Below are positions 30,867 through 31,596 of a DNA stretch of 31,596 nt, piece after piece (position 1 is the stretch's first letter; every line of letters begins with the position of its first letter). Below the pieces are notes generated by a model that worked only from the letters and a program-made list of their open reading frames with translations, was not told the DNA's origin and ran no database searches. Both the position numbers and the translations under genes were made by a program. The DNA is from Thermohalobaculum sp964475765 (GTDB lineage: Bacteria; Pseudomonadota; Alphaproteobacteria; Rhodobacterales; Rhodobacteraceae). The stretch spans positions 1-31,596 of the forward strand of contig CAYYZH010000025.1 in NCBI GenBank assembly GCA_964475765.1, written 5' to 3'.

Positions 30867-31596
30867 ATGATCCCCATCTCCCTCATTCAGTCCACGGCGG
30901 AGACGTTGATGGACAAGGCGGCCATCGAAATTCCCCAGGATTATCTCGACGGTCTGAAGCAGGCCGCCCATGTCGAGGAGGGCGATCTGTCGTCCTTTGT
31001 TCTCCAAGCGATGCTGGAGAATTACGAGGCCGCCAAGGAGGACCGCCGGGCGATGTGCGGGGACACCGGTTGCCCGCGCTGGTTCGTCAAGATGTCGAAC
31101 GAGGCGCAGATCGAGGGCGGGCCGATTGCTCTGGAACAGGCGCTCCGCGCGGCCACGGCCAATGCCACCAACGGCGTGCCGCTACGCCCCAACCGGGTGC
31201 ATCCCTTGTGGCGCACAGACCATGACAACAACGTGGGTATCAATGCGCCCGAGATCGAATATGGCTTTGAGCCCAACCCCTTAGGCAGTTGGGTCGACCT
31301 GACGACCGTCCACAAGGGCGGGCTCTTCGGCACCGACTACCGCATGCTGTTCCCGAGTGATGGGATGGAGGGGATCAAACGGTTCTACCTCGACAGTCTG
31401 GTCGCCTTCGGCAAGCGCGGACTTGCCTGCCAGCCCGCGATCATCGGTATCGGGCTGGGCGGCTCCAAGGACATCTGCATGAGTTTGGGCAAACGCGCGG
31501 CCTGTCTGCGCACGGTGGGCGACCGCAACCCCGACCCGAAAATCGCCGAGATGGAGATGGAGTTCAAAGAGCTCGGCAACTCCATCGGCATGGGCG
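30867..31596 (+). CDS. Class I fumarase / L-tartrate dehydratase-type alpha subunit (3' end outside window)
   Basis: A frame opens at ATG 30867, after GGAG six bases upstream, and stays open to the window end (243 codons). The Cys ligands of the class I hydro-lyase 4Fe-4S cluster appear as C64 in MCGDTGCPRW and C188 in ACQPAIIGIGLGGSKD; the third lies beyond the window. The RPNRVHPLWR segment is also typical of the family. These enzymes add or remove water on dicarboxylates such as fumarate/malate, tartrate or mesaconate. Family assignment is firm; the substrate is not known. It follows the fumarate-reductase-like operon on the same strand and would complete a dicarboxylate pathway. A beta subunit or domain should follow. 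Confidence 0.9.
   Translation, partial: MIPISLIQSTAETLMDKAAIEIPQDYLDGLKQAAHVEEGDLSSFVLQAMLENYEAAKEDRRAMCGDTGCPRWFVKMSNEAQIEGGPIALEQALRAATANATNGVPLRPNRVHPLWRTDHDNNVGINAPEIEYGFEPNPLGSWVDLTTVHKGGLFGTDYRMLFPSDGMEGIKRFYLDSLVAFGKRGLACQPAIIGIGLGGSKDICMSLGKRAACLRTVGDRNPDPKIAEMEMEFKELGNSIGMG

Noticed and set aside
1..31596. tRNA or rRNA genes, insertion sequences, phage or integration sites
   Set aside because: No cloverleaf, rRNA segment, transposase, integrase or flanking direct repeats could be seen; the search was by eye, so a small RNA could be missed.

Overview
This high-GC window comes from an alphaproteobacterium, most likely a Rhodobacteraceae/Roseobacter-group member. That placement rests on the tight same-strand operons with 4-base ATGA overlaps, the class III cyclase with TolB-like and TPR parts, the iron-sulfur-free family-4-like uracil-DNA glycosylase, the HpaR/HpaB pair, the liv-type transporter and a CtrA-like half-site. 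It is inference from gene content, not a phylogeny. The sequence is a scaffold: two runs of 10 N (21258-21267 and 22097-22106) flank livF.

Layout. (1) 1-2898: the 3' end of carB runs convergently into a catalytically complete adenylate cyclase. (2) 3108-8608, minus strand: a YcaO-TfuA module. It contains an unknown 303-aa protein, YcaO, TfuA, a thermolysin-like cytoplasmic metalloprotease, and a 191-aa protein with a strong ribosome binding site whose C-terminus is seven GGG(R/K)V pentapeptides. This looks like a ribosomal-peptide or protein-thioamidation locus that I do not recognise and is the most interesting part of the window. (3) 8716-18983, minus strand: housekeeping genes for adenine deaminase, a lytic transglycosylase lipoprotein, an NlpC/P60 hydrolase, leucyl aminopeptidase, an Hpt protein, MoaB, a metallophosphoesterase, a uracil-DNA glycosylase, an amidase and a membrane protein with a degenerate cyclic-nucleotide-binding domain. 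(4) 19068-21185: HpaR-like regulator divergent from the HpaB aromatic hydroxylase, sharing a 22-bp palindrome. (5) 21268-24837, minus strand: livF-livG-livM-livH transporter genes without a visible binding protein. (6) 24916-25770: a sulfotransferase. (7) 25900-31596, plus strand: an unusual fumarate-reductase-like operon (iron-sulfur subunit, two small membrane anchors, methyltransferase, flavoprotein, glutathione transferase) followed, after a 334-base spacer with an 11-bp tandem repeat, by a class I fumarase/tartrate-dehydratase alpha gene cut by the window end.

How the genes work together. In region 2, TfuA and YcaO are coupled by an ATGA overlap and the protease by TAGTG, so the three are translated as a unit. 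The family precedent (YcaO-TfuA installs thioglycine in methyl-coenzyme M reductase) makes the glycine-rich tail protein the natural candidate substrate and the protease a candidate processing enzyme. In region 7, three ATGA-type overlaps tie the oxidoreductase, methyltransferase and GST into one operon. The flavoprotein keeps most fumarate-reductase active-site residues but has Cys where the FAD-bearing His normally sits, so its substrate and flavin linkage are open questions.
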